This document shows positions 52,713-62,473 of a DNA stretch of 64,000 nt, in pieces. Position 1 is the first letter of the stretch. Each line of letters opens with the position of its first letter. The translations under genes and the position numbers were made by a program. Below the pieces are notes generated by a model. It was given only the letters and a program-made list of their open reading frames with translations. It was not told the DNA's origin and made no database searches. The DNA comes from Balamuthia mandrillaris (taxonomy: Eukaryota > Discosea > Longamoebia > Balamuthiidae): positions 1-64,000 of the forward strand of contig JAVKOQ010000082.1 in assembly GCA_031835245.1 (NCBI GenBank). The letters are read 5' to 3'.

Positions 52713-55700
52713 CTCTTTCTCTCACATCTCATCTCATTCGCTCATTCCCTCTTCTCACTCCACTCCTATACCTCACTCTCCCTTCTCGCTTCTCACTCAC
52801 TTCCCTTTGCTCTTTCCTTCTCTCGACGTTCGGTCTTTGCTCACTCGTTATTGTGCAAAGGGAATTATTTGTTGAGCTTTCTCAGTGGAAGGGGAATGGA
52901 CACCACTGACTTTACTCTGAAATCCTTGATAAAATTGGTCTGTTTGATCACAAAGCTTTCCTGGTTCGATGACACTGAACACGAAAAGATTGTGGAACTC
53001 ATTTCTAAGTTCTTGCAGGTACTTTGCATTTATATATTTTATTCGTTTGCATTCATGTAACGTTGCCTGTTACTCCAATCGTTATAGGCCTCATTGCCGC
53101 ATTGTATTATGGGCCTTCGTCTATTTACTCAACTGGTGAATGAAATCAATCAACACTCCAACAAGCCAAAGAAAGGTTTTTACTTTTTATCGTTGGCGCA
53201 ACACCGGAAAGTATGCATATCCTTTCGCGATACCTGCCTTCGCACCATCTTCCAAATCGGCCTCTCCACGCTGCAACAACTTGTAAGCAAGTCTGCCGTC
53301 ATCGAAGAAGGTATAACCCCTTCAATTCCTTGTTGTTTTCTTGGGATCACCCCTCTTTTTTTAACCTGCTTTTCTCACTTGATAAACAATTAAAAGCTGC
53401 ACAAGAAGAAGCTGTTAAAAACGAGGCCCTCAAACTCTCGCTGGAATGCCTTTCCTTTGACTTTATTGGTAGCCTTCCCGATGAGTCCTCCTTGGACATG
53501 GCTACCGTGCAAATTCCTATCAGCTGGCGCAGCATCATCCAAGATCCTGCCACTCTTCGCCTCTTCTTCACCCTCTACTGCTCCTCCCAACCACCTCAAT
53601 CCACGGAGGCCATGGCCTGTCTCGTGCAGCTGGTATCCGTGCGACGCTCTGTCTTTAGTGAGGATGAGGATCGTAACAAGTATCTAGCCATGTTCCTGCA
53701 AGGCACCGCTGACATTCTTCAGCACCAAACGGGATTAAACCACGTCTCTAACCATCACGAGCTCTCTCGTCTGTTGGCTCGTTTGAAGGCCAACTATCAG
53801 TTGAACCACATTGTGGCGACGGAGGGTTATGAGCAATGGGTGGACCTAGTCGCAAAGTTTACGGTCACCACCATTAAAGCCTGGCAGTGGGCTCCCAACA
53901 GCGTTTACTATTTGTTGAACCTGTGGTCCCGCATGGTGGCCTCCATCCAATACTCAAAACCAGAGGTCAGAACGCAGCTTGATGTGTATGGACCTCAGAT
54001 CTTAGAGTCGTATATTACTTCGCGCTTGGAATGTGCCAGTACCATGAGTGGTAATGATGAAGGTATGGATAATTTCATTTTTTTTTCATTCGTTGCGTTC
54101 TCACTTGGGGCGTTAAGACCCCCTTTTGGATGCGGATGCGTTGCAAGCACAGCTGGAAGCGCTGCCGCCATTGGGACGCTGTAACTATGCTAAGACGAGC
54201 GAGTTTCTTGTTGCTTGCTTCGATCCCATTGCCCAAAGCTATGAGGTTTTCTTCTTCGCTCTCTGCGTTTCATTTCGCTTTCTCTATGCTCAACAAAAAT
54301 CAAAACAAACGATAAACCAACAGCAAAATCCAAAAGGCCCATCAAACGTGGAGCAAGTTTTCATTCTGGAAGGACAATTAGCATGGCTCGTACACATCAT
54401 GGGCTCGATGGTGGCGGGTCGTTTGGGCAGCGCCAACTCGGACACTCACGACACGATCGATGGAGAGCTGACCGCACGAGTATTTCAGCTGATGCAGCTG
54501 CACGATCGTCGGCTCGCACAGAGCGGTGGTGATGACAGTAATGTAAGACTGGAATGGGCTTTTCTCTCATTTTTGCTCAACTTTAGGCGGATTTACATCG
54601 GAGAGCACTCGCCCTCTCCTTTGTTGTACCTACGACTTGCTGAATGTTTGGGTATCAACGACAACGTTCGCTTAATGCACTTTATCATTACGAAGATGTG
54701 CGTTTCCTTTCCATTTCACTGTCTTTCTCTCTCTCTCTCTCTCTCTCTGTGTTTGATTTGCGTCATTCTTGTCTAACATGAATGCAGAGTTACAAATCTT
54801 AAATTTTGGCGAGAAGACTCGAGTGTTGTTTATAGAACGTTGAAGTTGTTTTTCGATCTTGCTGTAGGTTACAGTAGCGGCAAACTTTTATCCAAGATGG
54901 ACATTATCACTGAAATATTGACCCATCACACTGTGAGTTCCCCTTCTTATCGTCTCTCCTTCAATTGCTCGTAACAGTGATTTTCTTTTTAACAGAGTCA
55001 ATATCTGCCTTTTCTGGATCACGGCGACAATGTCCACAATCGGACAGCCTTTTATTCAACCCTAGGACGTTTACTCTTCAGCGACACTCACATCATGAAA
55101 TTCGAGGAGTTCATGCTTCCCTTCAAACAAACTACTCGTTCTCTAATGAGCGTTAATTCGGCGGAAGCATTCCGACAGAGCGACTGCAAGGTTGGTGTCT
55201 TCTTCTTTCTTTTTTTCCCCCCTTTTTGAGAATGCAGGCTAACACACGTGTGCTGCGTTCCCAGAGAGTTTTGATTGGCTTGTTCAGAGATTTATTGGGT
55301 ATAATGAATGCTGTCACTTGCAGTCGTTCCTACACTTGCATGTTCGAATGGATGTATGTTGTTGACTTGCACTCTCGATTGTTATTCTCCCTTCTTCTGG
55401 CTTTTCTTACATATTTTTTAAAACAAACAGTTACCCAGAGCACATGCCCCTACTTATACAGGCTGCAGAGGTCTATTACGACACTCCGAGCGTTACCTCT
55501 CCTTTGCTGAAGTTTTTTTCAGAGTTTGTGAATAATCGAGCGGAACGCATATCCTTCAAACCTTCATCGCCTCACGGCATCCTCCTCTTCCGCGAAACCA
55601 GCAAACTGCTTAGTGCCTATGGTACGCTTACCTTTGTTGTTTGTTATTGGAACTGTTATCGTTATCTTTATTGTTTGTTGTCCACTTGCTTGTTTTTGGT

Positions 55701-56766
55701 ATATCTTTGTTCATTTAGTTCTGTTCTTTCTTTCTTGTCTCACACAACAATGCTCAAGGTGGCAGACTTTTGGCGTACACACCGGCAGATCCAGAGGATC
55801 CCTATCCTGACAAGTACAAGGGCATATGGCTGTGCATGCAAATCCTCGCTAACTCTCTGCGCGGCAATTACGTTGTCTTTGGAGTGTTTTCTCTATATGG
55901 CGATCCAGCACTCACCAATGCCCTCGATGCCGTCCTTCAATTAGTCTTTTCCATTCCTTTCGGAGAACTGAGTGTACGTTCTTCCTCCCTCTTCCTTCTA
56001 CCTTCTACCTTCTTATAACTGTATTATCAAATAGGCATATCCTAAAATGTTGCGCGAGTACTACAACCTCATCCACGTGCTCTGCCTGAACCACACCGAC
56101 ACCATCATCGAGCTGGATACCGAAGTCTTTGCTCGCATCGTGCGTTCTCTCTACGACGGCCTCACTCACGCCAACGAAAACGTCGTAAAGCAAGGCGCTG
56201 CCGCTTTGAACAGCATCCTCTCCTTCGTCGTCGAAAACAAATCCAAAACTGCCTCCGCTTCCTCCTCTGCTTCTTCTCCTTCCCCTTCTGCTTTTGCTTC
56301 CGCTTCTCCTCATGTGGATGTGTTGAAAGCGCTCAACAAGTTCTCTGTACATAACCAAGCCTATCCGAAGCTCTTCCCGGATGTGCTCTTGCTGCTCTTC
56401 CAGCTCATTATCTATGACGAGCAGGTCAGCATCATCGAGTTCTCTCTTCCGATGCTGTGCCTCATCCTGCTCTTCCCGGACCAGTACAACCTCATCAAGA
56501 ATCAACTCATCGAGAAGCAAGGACAAACGGATCGGTTGATTGAAGGGATGGGAGGTGCTGATTCTGCCTCATCCGCCTCTGCCCCTTCTTCCTCCTCGTC
56601 TTCCGCTGCCAGCGCTAAGGATGGAAGAAGCAGCCAGCAGAGATTGGCGGAGGCATTCGAGAAGCTGATGGACGGAATTGGGGATAACCTTTTGTCCAAG
56701 AACCGGGAAAAGTTCAGACAAAACCTCAACGCCTTTCGTTTGGAGGTGAGGTCTTTTGTCGCCTAA
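52374..56766 (+). CDS. XPO7: Exportin-7 (RanBP16 family nuclear transport receptor)
   Basis: Twelve exons: 52374-52632, 52861-53018, 53088-53310, 53397-54062, 54118-54245, 54324-54697, 54788-54932, 54996-55190, 55238-55353, 55431-55621, 55759-55973, 56035-56766; 3402 nt, 1133 residues. Similar along its whole length to animal exportin-7: LLAAQCFTKIV, ITKLSWFDD, LECLSFDFIGS, TVQIPISWRS, HELSRLLARLKANYQL, FTVTTIKAWQWAPNSVYYLL, GRCNYAKTSEFLVACFD, DGELTARVFQLM, SSPHGILLFRETSKLL, ending FEKLMDGIGDNLLSKNREKF. HEAT-repeat karyopherin that carries cargo through nuclear pores with Ran-GTP. Introns are short and pyrimidine-rich; intron 1 is the longest and is full of CT repeats. A Ser/Ala/Pro insert lies in the last exon. 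Confidence 0.95.
52640..52710 (+). repeat. (CT)n array in exportin-7 intron 1
   Basis: Dinucleotide CT array directly after the first splice donor. Pyrimidine on the sense strand like the other intronic arrays. Confidence 0.9.
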
Positions 56767-56774
56767 CCCTAACC

Positions 56775-56812
56775 ATTTTTTTTGCTTGGTTTCGAAACCA
56801 AGCAAAAAAAAT
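56775..56812. terminator. Perfect 38-bp palindrome between convergent genes
   Basis: A8-type arm, GCTTGGTTTC/GAAACCAAGC centre and matching T8 arm form a perfect inverted repeat with no loop, 9 bp after the exportin-7 stop and about 140 bp from the stop of the opposing gene. It reads the same on both strands, so it could serve as a two-way transcription end signal (inference). A CCTAACCCTAACC stretch lies just before it. Confidence 0.5.
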
Positions 56813-56953
56813 AATCATAATATTTTTAAAATATTATTGGTATTTGGTTCTGGAAAGGAAAAATGAATTAAATTATTTACTATTTTTAAACAAAAATTTT
56901 AGAGTTTTTTATTTTTCCGCAAATTATCGATTAACACAAAAATAATTGTCCGT

Positions 56954-57518
56954 TTAAATGCCAAGAAGCAAGCTGAACAAGAAAAACAGGAGGGTGAAGA
57001 CGACCAACAACACGTTGTCGTACAAGAACCTGCCGGGGGCGGTCAGCCTTATCAACGAGGTCACGGGATAATAGTCCTTCTGTCCGACGATCACCCATTT
57101 GCCCGATCGAGCGTCCTGCTTGCAGTCCAACTCGACGAACATCTGCATGCGCCCCTCCATGAAGGGGAGGAAGTAGAGGCGGAAGGTTTGGGTGATGTCG
57201 AGGAGGACGGTGCTATCGTTGGTCCACAGGTTGTTGATGGTCACGGAGTGCTTCCAGTTGCAACGACGCCATGCTTTGAACATCTATTTTATGTTAGTTT
57301 TTCTTGTTGAGGAGAGGGCTATGGAGAGGAGAGGAGAGGAGAGGGCAGAGAAGACAAATACTCACTCGGATCATGTTCTCACGACCACCAATACGAAAGA
57401 AGGGATGGCGAAAGACAGCCCCTTCAGCAAAACACTTCTCACAGGCTTGTTGCAGGTCGTCCTCGTCCCCTTCAATCACGTCCTTGACCAAACGACTACA
57501 TTCTTTGAGGTCTTGCAT
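56954..57518 (-). CDS. Tail-anchored NTF2-like (SigF-like) protein
   Basis: Two exons: 57366-57518 and 56954-57283; 483 nt, 160 residues. Fold elements of the SnoaL/NTF2-like family called SigF-like in fungi: EKCFAEGAVFRHPFFR, then FRLYFLPFMEGRMQMFVEL and DYYPVTSLIRLTAPG. It ends in a single hydrophobic segment (LLVVFTLLFFLFSLLL) at the very C-terminus, so it is likely tail-anchored in the ER or mitochondrial membrane. No catalytic residue can be named. Convergent with exportin-7. Confidence 0.75.
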
Positions 57519-58060
57519 CTTTGTTGGTTGTATGTATGTATGTACACCGCTTATGGGTTGTAAAAACGTTTGTTGTTTTGACAAGTCGCACAAACAAAAG
57601 AGAGAGAGAGAGAGAAAGCAAGAGAAAAAGAAAACGGTCCAAAGAGAAATGCGTTACGGACGAAAGCATAGTGCAAACCGAGAAAAAACTGAACGAAACT
57701 TGGAAGAAAAGGTGTTTCACTTTGAAGGAAAGGGCACTGGTAGACACACTGTCAGAGGGTAAAAGCATTGCCAAACTTTTGCAAATTCAAACGCTCGTCT
57801 TTGAGAGAGACTTTGCAGTGTTTGTTTAAAATAGTTCCTGACTTGTGGAGGTCACCAGAACGGCGAGATAAGCCTACCGTGAGGGAACACTGCTAGCAAC
57901 CATCCCCATGGCCGTCATCCCCACTCTCTCTAAAGACCATATACATCACTAACTGCAAGCACCTCTCGAAACAACAGGAAGATTGCGGAAGGCCACACTA
58001 CACCGTAGGGGGTCAGCAGAGGGGCGATTTCCCACAATAAGTGATTCAACAATCAACCAA
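57519..58060. other. Intergenic with a possible structured RNA segment
   Basis: After a GA run (57600-57640) the sequence between about 57830 and 58050 has balanced composition and short complementary words (ACGG...CCGT near 57861-57885) unlike the low-complexity gaps elsewhere. I recognise no RNA family or gene. Confidence 0.3.
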
Positions 58061-58131
58061 GGCGCTGTAGTTAAGTGGTAAAATTCTCGCTTAGGGTGCG
58101 AGAGGCCCCGGTTCGATTCCGGGCAGCGCCC
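58061..58131 (+). tRNA. tRNA-Pro (anticodon AGG), copy 1
   Basis: 71 nt, acceptor GGCGCTG/CAGCGCC, discriminator C, anticodon stem CTCGC/GCGAG around TTAGGGT giving AGG, T-arm CCCCGGTTCGATTCCGGG. T-rich end follows (CTTTCTTTTTTG). Confidence 0.95.
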
Positions 58132-58300
58132 AACCTTTCTTTTTTGTTTTAATGTTTTCACCCTTTCTAGTTGCCCAGGTACTCCCAACCCTTCCGCACG
58201 AAGAAGTTCGAAGCTCACAATCCAACATCCGGCGAAAGGTAAGGTAGTCTTCCTGCTTTGTATGCGCATGCAAACGGTTCTGAACAAACCACAAGTTGTG

Positions 58301-58595
58301 TATGAATGGTGGCTTCAAGCAACCAAAGGAACAGCACAAGTTTCCAATTTTGCAAATGGTGTGAGTATTCCTGGTGCGAATTGAGTCCAGCCCATTTGTT
58401 TACAGTCATGGACCACTTCAGGTAAGATAAATCCTTGCTCAGTAATCATTACAGCTGCAAGACTACAATCGAAAAGAACAACTGATCATAAATTGGAAAC
58501 TTGTGCTGTTCTTTCGGTTGCTTGAAGCCACCATTCATAACTAGTGGTTGTTCTTTTCGATTGTAGTCTTGCAGCTGTAATGATTGCTGAGCAAG
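58301..58595. repeat. Two interleaved inverted repeats (A-B-A'-B')
   Basis: Arm A 58301-58350 is matched by inverted arm A' 58490-58539 (48 of 50). Arm B 58434-58482 is matched by inverted arm B' 58547-58595 (48 of 49). Order is A, B, A', B', with only 7 bp between B and A' and between A' and B'. No open frame. Lies between two tRNA-Pro genes. Confidence 0.85.
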
Positions 58596-58789
58596 TAAAT
58601 TTTTTTCGGGATAGCTCTCACCGAGCGAGCTTCGCTGCCATTGTCGTTGTTGGATCTGCTAGACAGCGGGTTTTCCAAGAACTTCGTGGCGATATGGATA
58701 TTTTCCAGACCTGTGTTCTTTTTTTTTGCTGAAGACCGGTAACAAAAAAGTTTTATGTTTGCCAAACTACATTTCTAATCCCCAACTAA

Positions 58790-58860
58790 GGCGCCGTAGT
58801 TAAGTGGTAAAATTCTCGCTTCGGGTGCGAGAGGCCCCGGTTCGATTCCGGGCGGCGCCC
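58790..58860 (+). tRNA. tRNA-Pro (anticodon CGG)
   Basis: 71 nt, acceptor GGCGCCG/CGGCGCC, discriminator C, anticodon loop TTCGGGT giving CGG; otherwise identical to the AGG copies except the base pair change in the acceptor stem and the anticodon base. Confidence 0.95.
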
Positions 58861-59110
58861 AAAAATATTTTTTGTCATTCATCTTCGCTATTCCCCTTTT
58901 TTTTGTCAGCAGAACAAAATCAAACCAATCAACAATCAAAATTTTTTTTTGCCTTTTTCCTTTCCAAGGTGTGTTTCATAATTAATTAATTGTCAAACCA
59001 ACCAATGATTTTTGTTGAGGATAATTGCGGGTAATTGCATCTCTCCCACCCAAATCAAGTCTTGCTCTTCTTATTTTGGTTTTCTAAACCAGAAAAACCA
59101 ACAACAAAAG

Positions 59111-60748
59111 ATGCAGAGAAGAACGCCAGTGCAGGGCATTATGCTTGGCTTGTGCATCCTCGGCACCTTTTCCATCACCCTCTCCTACTTTTATGCCTCC
59201 TCTGCTGGCTACTTGCCCTCCGCAACAGACGAGGAGGAGGCCCTTTCCTCGCCGACAGAGCCGCTCTTCCGGGTACGTTGGAACGACCGGCAGCTCTCCA
59301 CCAACGGGCTCTTTCGTGTCGTCACCGCCGCGGAAGACCATCGCTCCTTCCCTCCATCGGAACAACTCACCTCTGGAGCGCTTCGTCGGACTTTTCCTCA
59401 ACACCGACCCCACAAACGAATCTTTCAGTTTCACGCCGTCATTAACAGCGGTCTCACCTTTGCCCCTCCTTCTGAAGTCTTTTCACACGTCGAACTTTGG
59501 ACGTATCGCCGTTCCTCTTCCAGCGTTGCAACGAAAGAAGGCTTCCTGGTGACAAAGACGCCAGCCAGGCGATGCATTGCGCAACAACCCATGAGCTTTC
59601 AGTTTCGCCACGCGGCTGGGACGGTGTGGATGGACTTTATCATTCGTTGCTCCTTTACCATCCCTCCCCGACTCATTCAGGCTGCCTTCTGTAATGAGCC
59701 TTCGCCATCAGGGACGTCATCATTCAGACGAAACAACCGGTGCAAACCAGCACATTTCGCCATTCATGCAACTGGCGACGTGGTGTTGTTTCCTGTGGAA
59801 GAAGTTTTGCACTTTCCAACCCTCTGGAACGTGTTGCCGGACCTGCCACCGAAGATAACCTCTGAAGAACAACATCATGCACAAACTGTTCCTCCAGCTC
59901 CTTGGCGCACTCCGCCGCTACCACCACCAACTCAGCCTGCTTCCAACGGGGAAGACTTCTTCGTGCCAATGCAAAGAGCCAGAGGAGAGCAGGGCAACAT
60001 CAGCGTGTGCGCCTTCGTGGTGAAGAAGTACAGCTGGACTCGGGATGATGAGCTGTGGCTGCAATGGATGGTGGATGTGGTGGGAGTGGATCGAGTGTTC
60101 ATCAACCTCTACGCCCTGCCCAACCCACATTTGCCCTCCGCGGAGGAAATTAGAGAGAGGTTGGCCCAGAGATACCCAGCGCTGGTGGATCGGGTGGTGT
60201 TGGTGGAGACCCAAGTGCCAGGAAAGCCTAAAACCTACGCGCATATGTTGCAAGCCATGAACTGGGATGCTTTCCTCCGGTGGCAAGGCTACTGTCAGTA
60301 TGCTTTCTCCTTGGACACAGATGAGTTTCCTCAACTTTATTCTTCAAGAGAAGATCGGCCTCGTCATCGTGTGGATGTGAAGCAGTTCATCGCTGAACAC
60401 CGGAAAGAGTTGGAAGGACCGATGAACGAGGTTCACCTGTCGCGGTTGAAGATTTTGAGGACGAGGGAAGCATGGGAGGAGGAGCCCTTGTTGGGTGCTT
60501 TCCTTGCCCGAGTCGCAAGGTGGGAAGGCAGCCTGCCGCGTCTGGAGGAGTGGCGCAAGGACAAGTGGGGCAAAAGTCTGTTTCGGGTGAGTGGATCCCT
60601 GCAGCCCTACCTCCACTTCAACCAAGACGGGCAGCGCACACCGCCGCCAGAGAGCGTGGCCAGAGAGACGGCTCACATTCTGCACATCCGCGCGAATCAC
60701 GCCGGCGTTCCGCTGGAAGAGCTCACGCGCCTTGTGACCACCGTGTGA
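59111..60748 (+). CDS. GT92-like (DUF23) glycosyltransferase, type II membrane protein (copy 2)
   Basis: Single exon, 545 residues from the ATG at 59111, chosen because it directly precedes the signal-anchor (MLGLCILGTFSITLSYFY). Paralogue of the gene at 40533-42278: RLSTNGLFRVV-type N-terminal region, MDFIIRC, PVEEVLHFPTLWN, VCAFVVKKYSWTRDDELWL, VVGVDRVFINLY, MLQAMNWDAFLRWQGYC and SLDTDEFPQLYS carrying the D-x-D-E-F site. Expected Golgi glycosyltransferase. It is bracketed by tRNA-Pro genes. The two copies are alike in the C-terminal catalytic half and looser before it. Confidence 0.8.
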   Translation: MQRRTPVQGIMLGLCILGTFSITLSYFYASSAGYLPSATDEEEALSSPTEPLFRVRWNDRQLSTNGLFRVVTAAEDHRSFPPSEQLTSGALRRTFPQHRPHKRIFQFHAVINSGLTFAPPSEVFSHVELWTYRRSSSSVATKEGFLVTKTPARRCIAQQPMSFQFRHAAGTVWMDFIIRCSFTIPPRLIQAAFCNEPSPSGTSSFRRNNRCKPAHFAIHATGDVVLFPVEEVLHFPTLWNVLPDLPPKITSEEQHHAQTVPPAPWRTPPLPPPTQPASNGEDFFVPMQRARGEQGNISVCAFVVKKYSWTRDDELWLQWMVDVVGVDRVFINLYALPNPHLPSAEEIRERLAQRYPALVDRVVLVETQVPGKPKTYAHMLQAMNWDAFLRWQGYCQYAFSLDTDEFPQLYSSREDRPRHRVDVKQFIAEHRKELEGPMNEVHLSRLKILRTREAWEEEPLLGAFLARVARWEGSLPRLEEWRKDKWGKSLFRVSGSLQPYLHFNQDGQRTPPPESVARETAHILHIRANHAGVPLEELTRLVTTV

Positions 60749-60804
60749 CTGTCTACATTCATTGTAAAACCAAAAAAAAAGGAAGAAAAAAACACAAAAG
60801 TGTT

Positions 60805-60875
60805 GGGCGCTGCCCGGAATCGAACCGGGGCCTCTCGCACCCTAAGCGAGAATTTTACCACTTAACTACAGCGCC
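60805..60875 (-). tRNA. tRNA-Pro (anticodon AGG), copy 2
   Basis: Reverse complement reads base for base as the 58061 copy, including discriminator C. T-rich terminator lies on its 3' side (60775-60804 on the plus strand as A runs). It sits 57 bp after the stop of the second GT92-like gene, tail to tail. Confidence 0.95.
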
Positions 60876-61212
60876 TTTGGTTACGGAGAGGTATTCAAAT
60901 TGGGATTGTGATAAGCAATAAAATAATCATTTTGGTGTCTACTAATGTCTGAAAGTCGATTGGGTGGCATTACAGCGAAAACCAGAGGCCAAAAGCAAGA
61001 AACGGGGCGAGCGGAAAGGAAAAAGAACGTCAATTTCATCCCTTTTGCAGTTAACGGGGTTGGGGAGACCCGTTGTAACCCCGCAGCCTTATTCCTAGTT
61101 GGTACGTATTACATACAATATAAAAAGAGACTTTGTGTTTTGTTTGTTTCAGAAAAGAAAGTAACGCGTAAAAACCTCCCCCAAACACACCCTGGACCCC
61201 AACGATCAAAAG
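60876..61212. other. Intergenic, upstream of cysteine-rich repeat gene
   Basis: No gene seen. A short imperfect inverted repeat (AACGGGGTTGGGG / CCCGTTGTAACCCCG) lies near 61052-61085. Confidence 0.4.
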
Positions 61213-62455
61213 ATGTCGAGAACACTCGTCCTCTTTTGTGTTTGTGTTTCCCTTCCTTTACTAGGTACGCTATGCTTCCTCCCTTGGCGGGTTCTTCTTC
61301 TCCTTTTCCTGTGGTTCTTGTGTAAACAACAACTCACCAGTTCTTTGTTGTACTCAAAAAAAAAAACTAGCCCTTGGAGCATGCCCTTACATGCGGATGC
61401 AACAAGTGGGAAAGGCTCCTGAGCTCTGCCCGGACGGCTCCTTCCCCGTTCAATGCTTCATCAACCCCTGCGATGTTGCTCCTCCGGAGGAATGCCCCGA
61501 GGCCCGCTACGCCGAGTGCAAGCCCGACTACTGCGGCGGCTGCTTCCGTCACTACTACCGGGACGGCGAGCTGATCTGCGAGGAACCCCAGGCAGCTGGC
61601 AGCACCCTCACCGCGCGCCGACCGGCCATCTGCCCGGATGGCTCTGAGCCCGTCAACTGCCTGGTGGACCCTTGCTCCAACCCTCCTCCTGAGGACTGCC
61701 CCCTGGCCCAATACGCCGAGTGCAGGGCCGACTATTGTGGAGGCTGCAACCGAAGATACTTTATCGGCAAGGCCCAGGTCTGCAACGAGAGGGGCCTTTG
61801 TCCGGATGGCTCTGAGCCCGTTAACTGCCTGGTCAACCCTTGCTCTAACCCTCCCCCCGAGGACTGTCCCTTGGCCAAATACGCTGAGTGCGTGCCGAAC
61901 TACTGCGGAGGATGCTTCAGGAACTACATCAGCCATGGCATGGAGGTCTGTGACGATCCCAACCTGGGTCTCTGTCCCGACGGCTCTGCCCCGGTGAACT
62001 GCCTGGTGGATCCTTGTTCCTTGCCGCCTCCCTCGGACTGTCCTGAGGCAGCTGAGGCCAAGTGCGTGGCAAACTACTGCGGAGGGTGCAACAGGGACTA
62101 CTTCATCGATGGCAAGCAGGTTTGCGCCTCCTCCTGCGATGGAGATGGAGATGGACATGGTGGAAGCAGCAGCTCCGATGATAACGTGTTGTGTCCGGAT
62201 GGCTCTCAACCGGTCAACTGCCTGGTGGATCCTTGCTCCTTGCCTCCTCCCGTGGAGCAGTGCCCTATCTCGCAGTACGCTGCATGCAGGTCCAACTATT
62301 GTGGAGGATGCAACAGGGAGTACTATGTGCGCGGAGAGAGAGTTTGTACAGACGTGGAAGAAGTTATGGGAGGAGACAAAAACAACCAACAACAAGAGAT
62401 GGAGGAGAGTGGGAACGTAAGTGCGCTTTTCCATTCTTTGTTTGGATGGATGTAA
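61213..62455 (+). CDS. Secreted protein with five 8-cysteine repeats
   Basis: Two exons, 61213-61264 (signal peptide MSRTLVLFCVCVSLPLLG) and 61371-62455. The mature protein is five repeats of about 55-70 residues with the pattern CPDGS-PVNC-V-PCS-PPP--CP-A--A-C---YCGGC-R-Y--G--VC, eight cysteines each, separated by short variable linkers (one Gly/Asp/Ser-rich). Repeats 2-5 are more alike than repeat 1. Looks like a disulfide-rich extracellular or cell-surface protein; inhibitor, adhesin or wall protein are all possible and none is proven. The 3' end may instead splice at GTAAGT (62417) into a 41-nt intron and continue to 62544, but that would overlap the next gene. Confidence 0.8.
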
Positions 62456-62473
62456 AGAGAGCAGAACAAGTCG

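Noticed and set aside
53176-53215. Short intron in exportin-7 after NKPKK
   Set aside because: The sequence has no good acceptor and reads straight through in frame, so no intron was called.
56765-56775. Telomere-like CCTAACCCTAACC
   Set aside because: Only two units, inside a gene-dense region; chance or a stop-codon-containing 3' end is simpler.
57521-57829. Plus-strand frame ending LLQIQTLVFERDFAVF
   Set aside because: Half of it is a GA-repeat translation and no upstream exon or homologous feature supports it.
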